Below are positions 45,011 through 55,101 of a stretch of DNA of 64,000 bases, piece by piece (position 1 is the first letter of the stretch; each line of letters opens with the position of its first letter). Source of the stretch: Pseudomonadota bacterium (GTDB lineage Bacteria > Pseudomonadota > Gammaproteobacteria > Burkholderiales > Burkholderiaceae_B). Both the position numbers and the translations under genes were made by a program. Under the pieces are notes generated by a model. The model was not told the origin of the DNA. It did no database searches and was given only the letters and a program-made list of their open reading frames with translations. Location: NCBI GenBank assembly GCA_023425645.1, contig JAFACG010000006.1, forward strand, positions 36,691-100,690. The letters are read 5' to 3'.

Positions 45011-47923
45011 TCAGAGCGTCGGCGAATGCTTCTGCTGGGATTCCAGCAGGAACTGGCGGGCGGGCGCGTCCTTGACCAGGTCGGTGATGGCGGTGGCCTT
45101 GAGCAGCTCGGCCGGCGTGCAGGCGCGCGAGACGATGAAGCCCTGCACGTAGTCCACGCCGAGCTCCTGCAGGGCCTGCAGGGTGGGCACGTCCTCCACC
45201 CATTCGGCGATGCTGATCATGCCCAGGTTGCGCGCCAGCTCCACGATGGTGCGCACGATGGCCACGTTGGTTTCCTTGTTCAGCATGTCGCAGATCAGGG
45301 CGCCGTCGATCTTGATGGCGTCGGCGGGCAGTTCGCGCAGGTAGGAGAAGGAGGTGTAGCCGGCGCCGAAATCGTCCAGGGCGATGCGCACGCCTGTCTG
45401 CTGCAGGCGGCGCATGAAATGGCGGGTGTGCTCCAGGTCGTCCAGGGCCACGCCCTCGGTGATCTCCACGCACAGCTTGCGCGCCAGGTGCTCGTAGCGC
45501 GCCAGGATGTCGAAGAACCACTGGATGAATTTGTCATCGTTCAGCGACACGCCGCTCAGGTTGATGTTCACCAGCTGGGTGCGCGCCAGTTGCTGCTCGT
45601 GCTTGGACATCCATTCCAGCGTGGCCGAGAACACCCACTTGTCGATGATGGTGATGGTGCCGCTTTCCTCGGCCGAGGAAATGATGCGGCCGGTCGGGAT
45701 CAACTGGCCGGACGAGTCGCGCACGCGCAGCAGCACTTCGAAATTCAGGCTGTCGATGGGACGGCGCAAGGACACGATGGGCTGCATTTCCAGGTACAGG
45801 CCGCGCGAGGAGCCGCCTTCCAGCTGTTCGAACAGGCGCAATTCTTCCGCATGTTCCTGCAGGGCATTGGAGTCCTGGTCGTAGATGATCATGTCCTGGT
45901 GCTGGCGGCGCGCTTCGCGGGCGGCGCGGCTGGCGGCCGAGATGGCTTCCTGCGGCGCCATGCCGGGCGCCACCTCCACCAGGCCCAGCGTGCTGCGCAG
46001 GTTGAAGCTGCGGTTGCCGGCCATCAGGGGGCTTTTGTTCAAGGCCTCGATGACTTCGTTGGCCAGTGCGCGGGCCTGTTCGGGGTCGCTGTCCTCGAAA
46101 ATGATCACGAATTCGTCGCTGCCGATGCGGCCTATCTTCTCGCCAGCCTGCAGCACGGCCTCCAGCTGCTCGCAGACCTTCAGCAGCAGGGCGTCGCCCG
46201 AGGAATGGCCAAAGGTGCCGTTGACGTACTTGATGTGGTTCAGGTCCAGATAGGCCAGCAGGCAGGGCTTGTCCTCGGCGCTGCGGGCGAGCGCCTCGTC
46301 CAGGGCTTTCTCGATGCCTCGCTGGTTCAGCACATTGGTGACCGGATCGTTGTCGGCCATCAGGCGCAGCTGGCGCAAGGTTTCGGCGCGCGCCGTGACG
46401 TCCTGCAGCGACCCTTCGATGTGCTGGTTGACAATGGCCACGCGCAGGGCGAACTGGCAGGGGCCGATGTGGGTATCATGCCGGGCGACGGTCACGTCCT
46501 GGCTGGCCTGGGTGCTCTGGGCCACGGCCTTCCAGTCCTGCTCGGGAAAGAAATCCGTCCAGTGCACCGGCGGACCGGAGGGGTCGAACTGGATGCCCAG
46601 CATCTCGGCCAGCACCGGGCTCATGCGGTGAAAGGCGCCCGATTCGCCCAGCGTGAACATGCCGATGGGCGTCAGGGTGTAGTGGGCCATCAGTTCGTTG
46701 CGGGCGCGCAGGGCTTCGCTGCGGTCTTCGCGCAGACGCTCGCCGATGGCCAGGGCGACCATCAGGTTGGAGAGCAGCAGCGTGATCACGCCATTGAAGT
46801 TTTCCACGAAGCTGGAGCGTCCGAACGCGGCCAGGAAGATGGCGGAGATCAGCACGCACAAGGCCATGCTGAGCAGCACCAGCTGCCAGAGCATGATGCG
46901 CGAGCGGGCCTGCAGCAGGATGGACAGCAGCACCCATCCGGCGCAGCACAGGGCGTAGATGGCGCTGAACCACATCAGGGGCTGGAACAGGTCCGTGGGC
47001 AGCAGCACGGAGGCCAGCAGCAGGACCAGGCCCAGCAGGCCTGCCGAGCTGAGCCAGCGCTGCTGAATCATCGAATGAATGGACGGCTTGAGCAGCAGGG
47101 TGAACAGCGAGTAGCTGAGCAGGAAATAGCAGGCGATGGTCACCTGGCGCAGCGGCGGCATGACGGCGGCCGGCAGGGTGTGCCCCAGCCACTGCATGTC
47201 CCAGCCCATGGCCATGGAGCCCAGGCGCAGGTTGCCGACCAGCCAGACCGACAGCAGCAGGTAGATCCATTCACGATTGGTGGCGGCCAGCACCAGCATG
47301 AACAGCGACATGGTCAGCAGTCCGCCTTCCAGCAGGCCTATGCCGCGCGTGTAGCGGATGGAGGAATGCTTGATGTCGTCTGCGGCCCAGAGCTCCACCT
47401 GCAGCACGCCGGGGCGGTCCACTTCGAGGCGGCACAGGATGGAGGCGGGGTCGGCGGACGCGCCCAGATCCACGGTGTAGCCCTGGACGGGGGAGCGCAG
47501 GGCCTGGGTGGACAGGCTGTGGTCATTGACGGTCAGCGTTTGCAAGTCGTTCGTGCGCCAACAGGCCAGCATGTTGAACTGCGATGCGGGGAAATGCAGG
47601 ACATGCTCGTTGCCGTCGTCCTTGGAGGGCAGGTCCAGCAGCAGCCAGTGCGGCTCGTCCAGTTGCAGCTGGCGCTGCAGGGGGCTGGCCGTCAGGCGGC
47701 TGATCAGGTCCGGGTCGGGCGCGGCCTGGCCGCTGGCCAGGGCATGGAAGTTCAGGGGCTGGCCCGAAGGCGAAGGGTAGCGGTTGGGCAGGAAGATCAG
47801 GGCCCAGAGCGTGAGCAGGATCAGGAACAGAGGGATGACGTAAAAGCTCAGCCCGCGAATCAGGCGTTCGCTGGTCGATGTGACAGGTTCTAGGCTGTCG
47901 ATCTGTATTCCTGAAACGGTCAT
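45011..47923 (-). CDS. Membrane GGDEF-EAL protein with 7TMR-DISM and PAS-like regions
   Basis: About 970 residues. One N-terminal helix (FYVIPLFLILLTLWALIFL), a periplasmic sensor domain, then about seven membrane helices of 7TMR-DISM type (from LLEGGLLTMSLFMLVLAATN), a PAS-like segment (LTPIGMFTLGESGAFHRMSP), GGDEF and EAL domains. The GGDEF site reads GSDEF. The EAL site keeps EVLLR (ExLxR), NINLSG, EITEG, DDFGAGYTSF, KIDG and QGF, so phosphodiesterase activity is plausible and cyclase activity less certain. It may tune c-di-GMP for the cellulose system. ATG 47923 has GGAGG 12 nt upstream; ATG 47953 is the longer option. Confidence 0.9.
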   Translation of the reverse strand: MTVSGIQIDSLEPVTSTSERLIRGLSFYVIPLFLILLTLWALIFLPNRYPSPSGQPLNFHALASGQAAPDPDLISRLTASPLQRQLQLDEPHWLLLDLPSKDDGNEHVLHFPASQFNMLACWRTNDLQTLTVNDHSLSTQALRSPVQGYTVDLGASADPASILCRLEVDRPGVLQVELWAADDIKHSSIRYTRGIGLLEGGLLTMSLFMLVLAATNREWIYLLLSVWLVGNLRLGSMAMGWDMQWLGHTLPAAVMPPLRQVTIACYFLLSYSLFTLLLKPSIHSMIQQRWLSSAGLLGLVLLLASVLLPTDLFQPLMWFSAIYALCCAGWVLLSILLQARSRIMLWQLVLLSMALCVLISAIFLAAFGRSSFVENFNGVITLLLSNLMVALAIGERLREDRSEALRARNELMAHYTLTPIGMFTLGESGAFHRMSPVLAEMLGIQFDPSGPPVHWTDFFPEQDWKAVAQSTQASQDVTVARHDTHIGPCQFALRVAIVNQHIEGSLQDVTARAETLRQLRLMADNDPVTNVLNQRGIEKALDEALARSAEDKPCLLAYLDLNHIKYVNGTFGHSSGDALLLKVCEQLEAVLQAGEKIGRIGSDEFVIIFEDSDPEQARALANEVIEALNKSPLMAGNRSFNLRSTLGLVEVAPGMAPQEAISAASRAAREARRQHQDMIIYDQDSNALQEHAEELRLFEQLEGGSSRGLYLEMQPIVSLRRPIDSLNFEVLLRVRDSSGQLIPTGRIISSAEESGTITIIDKWVFSATLEWMSKHEQQLARTQLVNINLSGVSLNDDKFIQWFFDILARYEHLARKLCVEITEGVALDDLEHTRHFMRRLQQTGVRIALDDFGAGYTSFSYLRELPADAIKIDGALICDMLNKETNVAIVRTIVELARNLGMISIAEWVEDVPTLQALQELGVDYVQGFIVSRACTPAELLKATAITDLVKDAPARQFLLESQQKHSPTL

Positions 47924-48123
47924 GATGGCGATACAGCCTCCAGCGCTTACCATCGAACTGCCCGGCCCCCGACAGTGGAGTTTGCGCTTGTCCGTTCGGG
48001 ACGCGCCGGGCCTGGGCCGACATGCACGGTGGTGACATCTCGGCCCGCAAGATCATCCGTTTAACGGTTTGCGCGCTGAGTTCTTTAAGGCTGAATGGTC
48101 GGAACCTCCAGCCCTGCCGTCAT

Positions 48124-49392
48124 TCAAGGCAGCAAACGTTCGGAGGCAAACAGACTTTCCAGGCTTTCACGCGGGCGGATGACGTGGACCTGCTCGCCAT
48201 CGACCAGAACTTCCGCCGCCCGCGGGCGGGTATTGTACTGGCTGGCCATGGTGAATGCGTAGGCGCCGGCCGACATGATGGCCAGCAGGTCCCCTTGGCG
48301 CAGTTCCAACTGCCGGTCGCGCGCCAGCCAGTCGCCGCTTTCGCAGATGGGGCCCACCAGGTCGTAGCGGGGCGTGTCTGCGGTCACGGCGCGCGGCTGG
48401 ACGGCTTCCACGCTGTGCCAGGCTTCGTACAGGGTGGGGCGGATCAGGTCGTTCATGGCGGCGTCGATGATGGCGAAGTTCTTGGTTTCGCCATGCTTGA
48501 GGTATTCCACGCGCGTCAGCAGCACGCCGGCGTTGCCCACCATGGAGCGGCCGGGCTCCAGCACGATTTCCAGTTCGCCCAGGCCATGGGCGTCCAGCGC
48601 CGCGTAGACCTTGCTGAGCAGGTCGGTGGGCGTGACCAGGGTTTCGTCGGTGTAGCGGATGCCCAGGCCGCCGCCCAGGTCCAGGTGGTGCAATTCCACG
48701 CCCTGGTCCTTCAGTGCCAGGATCAGCTTGATCAGCTTGTCCAGGGCGTCCAGGTAGGGGCTGACCTCGGTGATCTGCGAGCCGATATGGCAATCCACGC
48801 CCACGATGCGCAGGCTGGGCAGCTCCTGGGCGCGTGCGTAGATGCGGGGCGCCTGCTCGATGGGCACGCCGAACTTGTTGTCTTTCAGGCCGGTGGAGAT
48901 GTAGGGATGGGTGCGGGCGTCCACGTCCGGATTGACGCGCAGCGAGACGGGCGCCTTCAGGTTCAGGCGGGCAGCCACCTCGGCGACGCGCTCCAGCTCG
49001 GCTTCGGATTCGATGTTGAAGCATTTGACGCCGGCGGCCAGGGCGGCTTCGATTTCCCAGACCTGCTTGCCCACGCCGGAAAACACGATTTTGCCGGGAT
49101 CTCCGCCGGCGGCGATGACGCGCGCCAGCTCACCGCCCGAGACGATGTCAAAGCCTGTGCCCAGGCGTGCGAACTCCTGCAGCACGGCCAGGTTGGAGTT
49201 GGCTTTCATGCCATAGCACACCAGCAGCTTGCGGCCTTCGCCGGCGACGCGGTAGGACTCCCAGGCGTCGCGCAGGGCCTGGCGGGAGTACACATACAGC
49301 GGCGTGCCGAACTCCTCGGCCAGGCGGGTCAGGGGAACCTGCTCGGCGTGCAGCGTATCGTTCTGGAATTGGAAGTGAGGTGCAACGGTCAT
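48124..49392 (-). CDS. lysA: Diaminopimelate decarboxylase
   Basis: 422-residue-class PLP enzyme that makes lysine from meso-diaminopimelate. The Schiff-base lysine is in VCYGMKANSNLAVL; other signatures are FNIESEAELERVAEVA, DCHIGSQITEVSPY, LEPGRSMVGNAG, the substrate-binding CESGDWLARDR and SAGAYAFTMASQYNTRP. ATG 49392 fits the family N-terminus; a TTG at 49425 would add 11 residues. It follows lptM with a 43-nt gap, the conserved lptM-lysA pair. Confidence 0.96.
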   Translation of the reverse strand: MTVAPHFQFQNDTLHAEQVPLTRLAEEFGTPLYVYSRQALRDAWESYRVAGEGRKLLVCYGMKANSNLAVLQEFARLGTGFDIVSGGELARVIAAGGDPGKIVFSGVGKQVWEIEAALAAGVKCFNIESEAELERVAEVAARLNLKAPVSLRVNPDVDARTHPYISTGLKDNKFGVPIEQAPRIYARAQELPSLRIVGVDCHIGSQITEVSPYLDALDKLIKLILALKDQGVELHHLDLGGGLGIRYTDETLVTPTDLLSKVYAALDAHGLGELEIVLEPGRSMVGNAGVLLTRVEYLKHGETKNFAIIDAAMNDLIRPTLYEAWHSVEAVQPRAVTADTPRYDLVGPICESGDWLARDRQLELRQGDLLAIMSAGAYAFTMASQYNTRPRAAEVLVDGEQVHVIRPRESLESLFASERLLP

Positions 49393-49435
49393 GATGTCGT
49401 CAAATAACAGGGGTTGAGCGATCAACGCGGAGAAA

Positions 49436-49570
49436 CTAACGAGGCGCCGTGTCGGCGGCCGGCGGCTCTTCGGCGGGCGGGTGGTAAAGCGGGCCTTTGT
49501 AGCCGCAGGCGCTGAGCACGGCGCTCAGCGCCAGCAGGGCCAGAAGGCGGGATGGGCGGGCCATTTTCAT
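49436..49570 (-). CDS. lptM: LPS translocon maturation lipoprotein LptM (YifL)
   Basis: 44 residues. A short lipoprotein signal with lipobox LSAC is followed at once by the family motif GYKGPLYHPP. LptM helps LptD-LptE adopt native disulfides in the outer membrane. The ATG at 49570 gives a compact signal (MKMARPSRLLALLALSAVLS); upstream in-frame codons are less likely. It sits just before lysA. Confidence 0.85.
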   Translation of the reverse strand: MKMARPSRLLALLALSAVLSACGYKGPLYHPPAEEPPAADTAPR

Positions 49571-49628
49571 GATGTTTTCCAGCAAGGGCGGGCAAAGGAG
49601 ACCATTATGCCATCGGCCCGGCCAAAGC

Positions 49629-49654
49629 AAAAAAACGCCGGCGATCGCCGGCGT
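49629..49654 (-). terminator. Intrinsic terminator of mrcA
   Basis: Read on the minus strand: ACGCCGGCG, AT, CGCCGGCGT, then seven T; it begins 15 nt past the mrcA stop and precedes lptM. Confidence 0.85.
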
Positions 49655-49668
49655 GTGGGTGAAGGGGG

Positions 49669-52107
49669 TCAGAACGGCACGAACTGGTTGTTGTTGCCGC
49701 CGCCCGCGTTCTGCTCGGGAGCGATCTGGCGCAGCAGGTCGCCGATGCCGTCGCTGCCGTCCTGTTGCAGGCTGCTGTCGCTGGGAGCGGGCAGTCCGAC
49801 GCGGGCGATGGCCTGACCGGGCGGGAATTCGTTGAAATAGAAGTCCCCGTTGGTCTTGGTGAGGCCGCTGGGCATGGGGCCGGGCGGCACGATGGGCTTG
49901 TCCTTCAGGGCCGTGCGCATGTAGTTGATCCAGATGGGCATGGCCGCGCCGCCGCCGGTCTCGCCCGATCCCAGGCTGCGCGGCTGGTCGAACCCCATCC
50001 AGGCGATGCCGACCAGATCGGGCGTGAAGCCGGCGAACCAGGCGTCCTGCGAGTCGTTGGTGGTGCCGGTCTTGCCGCCGATGTCGGTGCGCTTGAGTTC
50101 GCGCGAGGCGCGCGCGCCGGTGCCGTAGGTGGCCACGCCGCGCAGCAGGTCGTTCATGACATAGGCCGTGCGCGGGTCGATCGCCCGGGCCGCGGCGTCG
50201 CCCGCCACCACGGGCTTGGCGCGCATGATGACCTTGCCGGTGCTGTCGGTGACGTGATCGATCAGGTAGGGCACGGTGCGGTAGCCACCGTTGGCGAACA
50301 CCGAGTAGGCGCCGGCCATCTGCAGCGGGGTGACGCTGCCCGCGCCCAGCGCCAGCGGCAGCACGGCCGGCTGGCGCGCCTTGTCGAAGCCGAAGCGGGT
50401 GATGTATTCCTGCACGTACTTGGGACCGACCGCCTGCATGATACGGATGGACACCATATTCTTGGACTTGTACAAACCCTGGCGCATGGTCAGCATGGGT
50501 TCGTAGGTGCGGCCGTAGTTCTTGGGCGCCCAGGGCTTGGAGCCGGTCTGTGCGGCGGTCAGCACGAAGGGTTCGTCCGAGATCTGGGTGGAGGGCGTCA
50601 GGCCCCGCTCCAGCGAAGAAGCGTAGATGAAGGGCTTGAAGGCCGAGCCGGGCTGGCGCCAGGCCTGGGTCACGCGGTTGAACTTGCCGTCCGAGAAGTG
50701 GAAGCCGCCGACCATGGCCTGGATGGCGCCGTCCTGCGGACGCACCGACACGAAGGCCGCCTGCACGGCGGGCATGTTGATCACTTCCCAGTAGTCGTTG
50801 TTCTGGAACAGGTAGACCACCGAGCCGCGCTGGATGCGCACGTCCGCCTTGGCGTTCTGGACCAGGCCGCGCGCCACGATCTTCAGGGCGCGCTTGTCGG
50901 TGACGTCGATGATTTCCTGGGCCGTGCGGGCCACGCGGATGCGGTCCGGACCGGCTTCCAGCACCACGCCGGTGAGCAGATCGCCCGTGTCGGGATACTT
51001 GTCCTGTACTTCGTCCAGGATGGCGTCCAGGCGGGTGTGGTCGTTTTCAATGCCGGCCGGCAGGTCCACCTGGCCTTGCGGGCCGGTGTAGGGCGCGCGC
51101 CGGGTGTAGTCCAGGATGCCGTTGCGCACGGCGCGGTAGGCGGCTTCCTGGTCGGTGGAGTTGATCGTGGTGTAGATGTTGAAGCCGCGCGAATAAACGT
51201 TGTCCTGGTAGACGCCGTAAAGCAGTTGGCGCGCCAGTTCGGCGGCGTATTCGCCATGGATGGCGTAGCCGCCGGCGGGCGTACCCACGGCCGACTTCAC
51301 CTCGATCTCCTGGGCCATCGCATCCTGGTATTCCTGCTCGGTGATGTAGCCCAGGGAGCGCATGCGGCCCAGCACGTAGGCCTGGCGCGTCTTGGCGCGT
51401 TCGAAGTTGGCGATGGGGTTGAAGCGCGAGGGCGCCTTGGGGATGCCGGCCAGCATGGCGGCCTCGGCCGTGGTGACCTCGGCCAGAGGCTTGCCCAGGT
51501 AGGTGCGCGAGGCGGCCGCAAAGCCAAAGGCGCGGTGACCCAGGTAGATCTGGTTCATGTACAGGTCCAGGATCTGGTCCTTGGTCAGGGTGGCCTCGAT
51601 CTTGAAGGTCAGCAACAGTTCGTAGAACTTGCGGGTGTAGGTCTTTTCCGAGGACAGGTAGAAATTGCGCGCCACCTGCATGGTGATGGTGCTGGCGCCC
51701 TGCGTCTTGGACATGTGGGTCAGGTTGGCCAGGGCCGCGCGGCCCACGCCCATCCAGTCGATGCCGCCATGCTGGTAGAAGCGGTCGTCCTCGGCGGCCA
51801 GGATGGCCGATTTCATGACGTCGGGGATTTCGTCAAAGCGCAGCACGTTGCGGCGTTCTTCGCCGAACTCGCCGATCAGGACCTTGTCCGCCGTGTAGAT
51901 GCGCAGCGGCACCCGCGGACGATAATCGATCATGGCGCTCAGATCGGGCAGATTGGGCCAGGCCAGCGCCAGAGCGAGCGAACCGAGCAGGGCTGCGCAC
52001 AGGCCGAGTCCGCCGACGAAGACCGCCGTCTTGATGATGAAGCGGGCCAGCCAGGAACCGGAGGAGTGCTCGGGCTTGGAATTGGGGGAGTGGGCAGAAG
52101 AACTCAT
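49669..52107 (-). CDS. mrcA: Penicillin-binding protein 1A (glycosyltransferase/transpeptidase)
   Basis: 812 residues, class A PBP. An N-terminal membrane anchor (FIIKTAVFVGGLGLCAALLG) precedes the GT51 domain with EDDRFYQHGGIDWMG and GASTITMQVARNFYLS; an OB-like insert follows; the transpeptidase domain has SxxK in GSAFKPFIYASSLE, SxN in KSKNMVSIRIM and KTG in GGKTGTTNDSQDAWF. It builds and crosslinks peptidoglycan. It is divergent from aroK across a 144-nt gap. Confidence 0.96.
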   Translation of the reverse strand: MSSSAHSPNSKPEHSSGSWLARFIIKTAVFVGGLGLCAALLGSLALALAWPNLPDLSAMIDYRPRVPLRIYTADKVLIGEFGEERRNVLRFDEIPDVMKSAILAAEDDRFYQHGGIDWMGVGRAALANLTHMSKTQGASTITMQVARNFYLSSEKTYTRKFYELLLTFKIEATLTKDQILDLYMNQIYLGHRAFGFAAASRTYLGKPLAEVTTAEAAMLAGIPKAPSRFNPIANFERAKTRQAYVLGRMRSLGYITEQEYQDAMAQEIEVKSAVGTPAGGYAIHGEYAAELARQLLYGVYQDNVYSRGFNIYTTINSTDQEAAYRAVRNGILDYTRRAPYTGPQGQVDLPAGIENDHTRLDAILDEVQDKYPDTGDLLTGVVLEAGPDRIRVARTAQEIIDVTDKRALKIVARGLVQNAKADVRIQRGSVVYLFQNNDYWEVINMPAVQAAFVSVRPQDGAIQAMVGGFHFSDGKFNRVTQAWRQPGSAFKPFIYASSLERGLTPSTQISDEPFVLTAAQTGSKPWAPKNYGRTYEPMLTMRQGLYKSKNMVSIRIMQAVGPKYVQEYITRFGFDKARQPAVLPLALGAGSVTPLQMAGAYSVFANGGYRTVPYLIDHVTDSTGKVIMRAKPVVAGDAAARAIDPRTAYVMNDLLRGVATYGTGARASRELKRTDIGGKTGTTNDSQDAWFAGFTPDLVGIAWMGFDQPRSLGSGETGGGAAMPIWINYMRTALKDKPIVPPGPMPSGLTKTNGDFYFNEFPPGQAIARVGLPAPSDSSLQQDGSDGIGDLLRQIAPEQNAGGGNNNQFVPF

Positions 52108-52213
52108 TGGGGCTGATTTTAAAGTCCAAACGGGGCTGGACTTGGCCTTGCGCCTGGCATCAATGTAACAAAATAATTCTGGACAGCGGACTGTGCTTCG
52201 TGTGGGCTAATGG

Positions 52214-52219
52214 GATAAT
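52214..52219 (+). promoter_or_regulatory. Candidate -10 element of the aroK-aroB-dgt operon
   Basis: GATAAT lies 33 nt before the aroK ATG, preceded by TGG (extended -10-like). The -35 region is weak, so this is tentative. Confidence 0.4.
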
Positions 52220-52251
52220 ACACAAATGAACCACTCTTTACCCGCAGACTG

Positions 52252-52830
52252 ATGCCTGTAGAACATCCTAGCCCTTTATCAGACACCGAGCTGCTCGAAT
52301 TACAACAGGCTGGCTCGCGGCCCGTCATCCTGGTCGGCATGATGGGTGCGGGCAAGACCACCATAGGCCGCCAGCTGGCGCGGGAGCTGAAGCGCGAATT
52401 CCTGGACCTGGATCACGAACTGGAAGCGCGCAGCGGCGTGCGGGTCGCCACCATCTTTGAGTTCGAAGGCGAAGAAGGGTTCCGCAAACGCGAATCGGCC
52501 GTGCTGGACATCTGCTCGCGCCTGCCCGGAATCGTGCTGGCCACGGGGGGCGGGGCGATCCTGTCCGAGGCCAATCGCCAGATCATCAAGGATCGCGGTA
52601 TCGTAGTGTATCTGCGCGCCAGCGTGGACGAGCTCTTTCGCCGCGTGGCGCGCGACCGCAACCGGCCGCTGCTGCAGACGGCCGATCCGCGCGCCCGCAT
52701 CCAGGAGCTCCTGCAGCGGCGCGAACCCCTGTATGAAGAAGTGGCCGACGTGCACTTCGAGACCGGCTCCGCGCCCGTCCACCATGCCGTGCGCCAACTG
52801 TTGACCCTCCTGAAAGAACGAGGTTGCTGA
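52252..52830 (+). CDS. aroK: Shikimate kinase
   Basis: 192 residues. Walker A is [15 protein letters not shown]; the shikimate-binding [11 protein letters not shown] and the RES/GGG signatures ([18 protein letters not shown]) follow, with the lid arginine in RDRNRPLLQ. It phosphorylates shikimate at position 3 in aromatic amino acid synthesis. It abuts aroB: the stop at 52830 is directly followed by the aroB ATG. Confidence 0.96.
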   Translation: MPVEHPSPLSDTELLELQQAGSRPVILVGMMGAGKTTIGRQLARELKREFLDLDHELEARSGVRVATIFEFEGEEGFRKRESAVLDICSRLPGIVLATGGGAILSEANRQIIKDRGIVVYLRASVDELFRRVARDRNRPLLQTADPRARIQELLQRREPLYEEVADVHFETGSAPVHHAVRQLLTLLKERGC

Positions 52831-53919
52831 ATGACCGTAGTGCATGTAGCCGTGGAAGGCGGCGACTATCCCATCCATATCGCTGCAGGCCGCCTGCAGC
52901 GGCTGGCCGACAGCGTGCCGGCCAACGCCACGGCGGTGGCAATTGTTACAAATCCGACCGTCGCGGCCCTCTACCTGGAGCCGGCCCGGCGCGCCCTGGA
53001 GGCCGCCGGCAAGCCCGTGCACGTGGTGGAGCTGCCCGACGGCGAGGCCTACAAGAACTGGGAATCCCTGAACCTGATCTTCGATGCGCTGCTGGGCAGC
53101 CGCCTGGACCGCAAGGCGCTCATCGTCGCCCTGGGCGGCGGAGTCATCGGCGACATGGCCGGTTTTGCGGCCGCCTGCTTCATGCGCGGGGTGCGCTTCC
53201 TGCAGGTGCCCACCACGCTGCTGGCGCAGGTGGATTCCTCGGTGGGCGGCAAGACCGCCATCAATCACCCCCTGGGCAAGAACATGGTGGGCGCCTTCTA
53301 CCAGCCCATCGCCGTGGAGGTGGATACCCGGGTGCTCAAGACCCTGCCCGCCCGCGAGATTTCCGCCGGGCTGGCCGAGGTCATCAAGTACGGCATGATC
53401 TACGACCGCGATTTCTTCGACTGGTGCGAGGCCCGCATCGACGGCATGCGCGCCCTGCAGGAGGACGACATCGTCCACGCCATCCGGCGCTCCTGCGAGG
53501 TCAAGGCCGAGGTCGTCTCGCAGGACGAGCGCGAATCGGGCCTGCGCGCCATCCTCAACTTCGGCCACACCTTCGGCCATGCCATCGAATCGGGCATGGG
53601 CTACGGACAGTGGCTGCACGGCGAGGCCGTGGGCTGCGGCATGATCATGGCGGCCGAGCTGTCCGCGCTGGTCTGCGGCCTACCCGCCCAGGACGTGGCC
53701 CGCATCCGCGCCCTGGTCCGGGCCAGCGGCTGCCCCACCGATCCGCCGCACTGGTCGGCCGAACGCTGGCTGGAGCTGATGCAGGTGGACAAGAAGAACG
53801 AAGGCGGCCAGCTGCGCTTCGTGTTGCTGGACCGCCTGGGCCATGCGGTGGTCCAGGCGGTGGATCCCAATGTGGTGCGCCAGGCGCTGGCGCGCTTCGA
53901 TCCGGCGGTGCAGGAGTAA
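52831..53919 (+). CDS. aroB: 3-dehydroquinate synthase
   Basis: 362 residues. NAD and metal-binding signatures are [40 protein letters not shown] and the zinc histidines in [11 protein letters not shown] and HGEAVGCGM. It converts DAHP to 3-dehydroquinate, the second step of the shikimate pathway. The aroK-aroB-dgt order is typical for this group. Confidence 0.97.
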   Translation: MTVVHVAVEGGDYPIHIAAGRLQRLADSVPANATAVAIVTNPTVAALYLEPARRALEAAGKPVHVVELPDGEAYKNWESLNLIFDALLGSRLDRKALIVALGGGVIGDMAGFAAACFMRGVRFLQVPTTLLAQVDSSVGGKTAINHPLGKNMVGAFYQPIAVEVDTRVLKTLPAREISAGLAEVIKYGMIYDRDFFDWCEARIDGMRALQEDDIVHAIRRSCEVKAEVVSQDERESGLRAILNFGHTFGHAIESGMGYGQWLHGEAVGCGMIMAAELSALVCGLPAQDVARIRALVRASGCPTDPPHWSAERWLELMQVDKKNEGGQLRFVLLDRLGHAVVQAVDPNVVRQALARFDPAVQE

Positions 53920-53924
53920 ACGCC

Positions 53925-55049
53925 ATGCTGACGCTTGCCGCTTATGCCTGTCATCCTGAACAGTCCCGCGGCCGGCGTCACCCGGAAGCCCCGCCGCAGG
54001 GCCGCAACGCCTTCCAGCGGGACCGGGACCGCATCATCCACTGCAACGCCTTCCGCCTGCTGGAATACAAGACCCAGGTCTTCATCAACCACGAAGGGGA
54101 TCTGTTCCGCACGCGCCTGACCCATAGCCTGGAAGTGGCCCAGCTGGCGCGCGCCATCGCCCGCAACCTGGGCCTGCACGAAGACCTCATCGAGGCCATC
54201 TCCCTGGCGCACGACCTGGGCCACACGCCTTTCGGCCATGCCGGCCAGGACGAACTGAACGCCTGCATGCAGGAGCTGGCGCCCGAGGCGGGCGGCTTCG
54301 AGCACAATCTGCAGAGCCTGCGGGTGGTGGACGAACTGGAAGAGCGCTATGCCGCCTTCAACGGCCTGAACCTGTGCTTCGAGACGCGCGAAGGGATACT
54401 CAAGCATTGTTCGGTCAAGCACGCCCGCGAGCTGGGCGACGTGGGCCGGCGCTTCCTGGAGCGCAGCCAGCCCTCGCTGGAGGCCCAGATGGCCAATCTG
54501 GCCGACGAGATCGCCTACAACAATCACGATATCGATGACGGCCTGCGCTCGGGCCTGATCAGCCTGGAGCAATTGCTGGAGCTGCGCCTGTTCCGCGACC
54601 ATTACGATCAGGTGCAGGCGCGCTACCCGGGCCTGGACGGCCAGCGCCTGGTGGCTGAAATCATACGAGGCATGATCAACACCCTGGTGGTGGACCTGAC
54701 CGAGACCACGCAGGCCAGGCTGGACGAGCACAAGCCCGACAGCGCGGACGCCATTCGCGCCCTGCCGCGCCTGGCGGGGTTTTCGCCCGAGCTGCGTGCG
54801 CAGGCCGACGAGCTCAAGCGCTTCCTGCACGCGAACCTGTATCGCCATTACCGGGTGGTGCGCATGATGGGCAAGGCCCGGCGCATCGTGCGCGAGCTGT
54901 TCCAGGCTTTCCTGGATGACCCGCGCCTGCTGGCGGCCGAGCACCGGCGCGAGGATCCCGTGGCGCAGGCGCGCGCCATCGCCGACTATATCGCGGGCAT
55001 GACGGACCGCCACGCGATCCGCGAGCACGACGCCCTGTTCAAGATGTAG
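53925..55049 (+). CDS. dgt: Deoxyguanosinetriphosphate triphosphohydrolase-like protein (HD domain)
   Basis: 374 residues. The HD metal site is visible as [17 protein letters not shown], then [15 protein letters not shown] (the H-D pair), and a later aspartate in [14 protein letters not shown]. The N-terminal [20 protein letters not shown] is typical of the dGTPase family. It hydrolyses dNTPs to deoxynucleoside and triphosphate. The ATG at 53925 is 5 nt after the aroB stop; the same frame is open upstream but there it shadows aroB. Confidence 0.93.
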   Translation: MLTLAAYACHPEQSRGRRHPEAPPQGRNAFQRDRDRIIHCNAFRLLEYKTQVFINHEGDLFRTRLTHSLEVAQLARAIARNLGLHEDLIEAISLAHDLGHTPFGHAGQDELNACMQELAPEAGGFEHNLQSLRVVDELEERYAAFNGLNLCFETREGILKHCSVKHARELGDVGRRFLERSQPSLEAQMANLADEIAYNNHDIDDGLRSGLISLEQLLELRLFRDHYDQVQARYPGLDGQRLVAEIIRGMINTLVVDLTETTQARLDEHKPDSADAIRALPRLAGFSPELRAQADELKRFLHANLYRHYRVVRMMGKARRIVRELFQAFLDDPRLLAAEHRREDPVAQARAIADYIAGMTDRHAIREHDALFKM

Positions 55050-55101
55050 CAGGGCGTCTTCAAGTGGGCTTTTTCGCCTTGGCGCCAGGCCTGCGGCCGG
55101 G

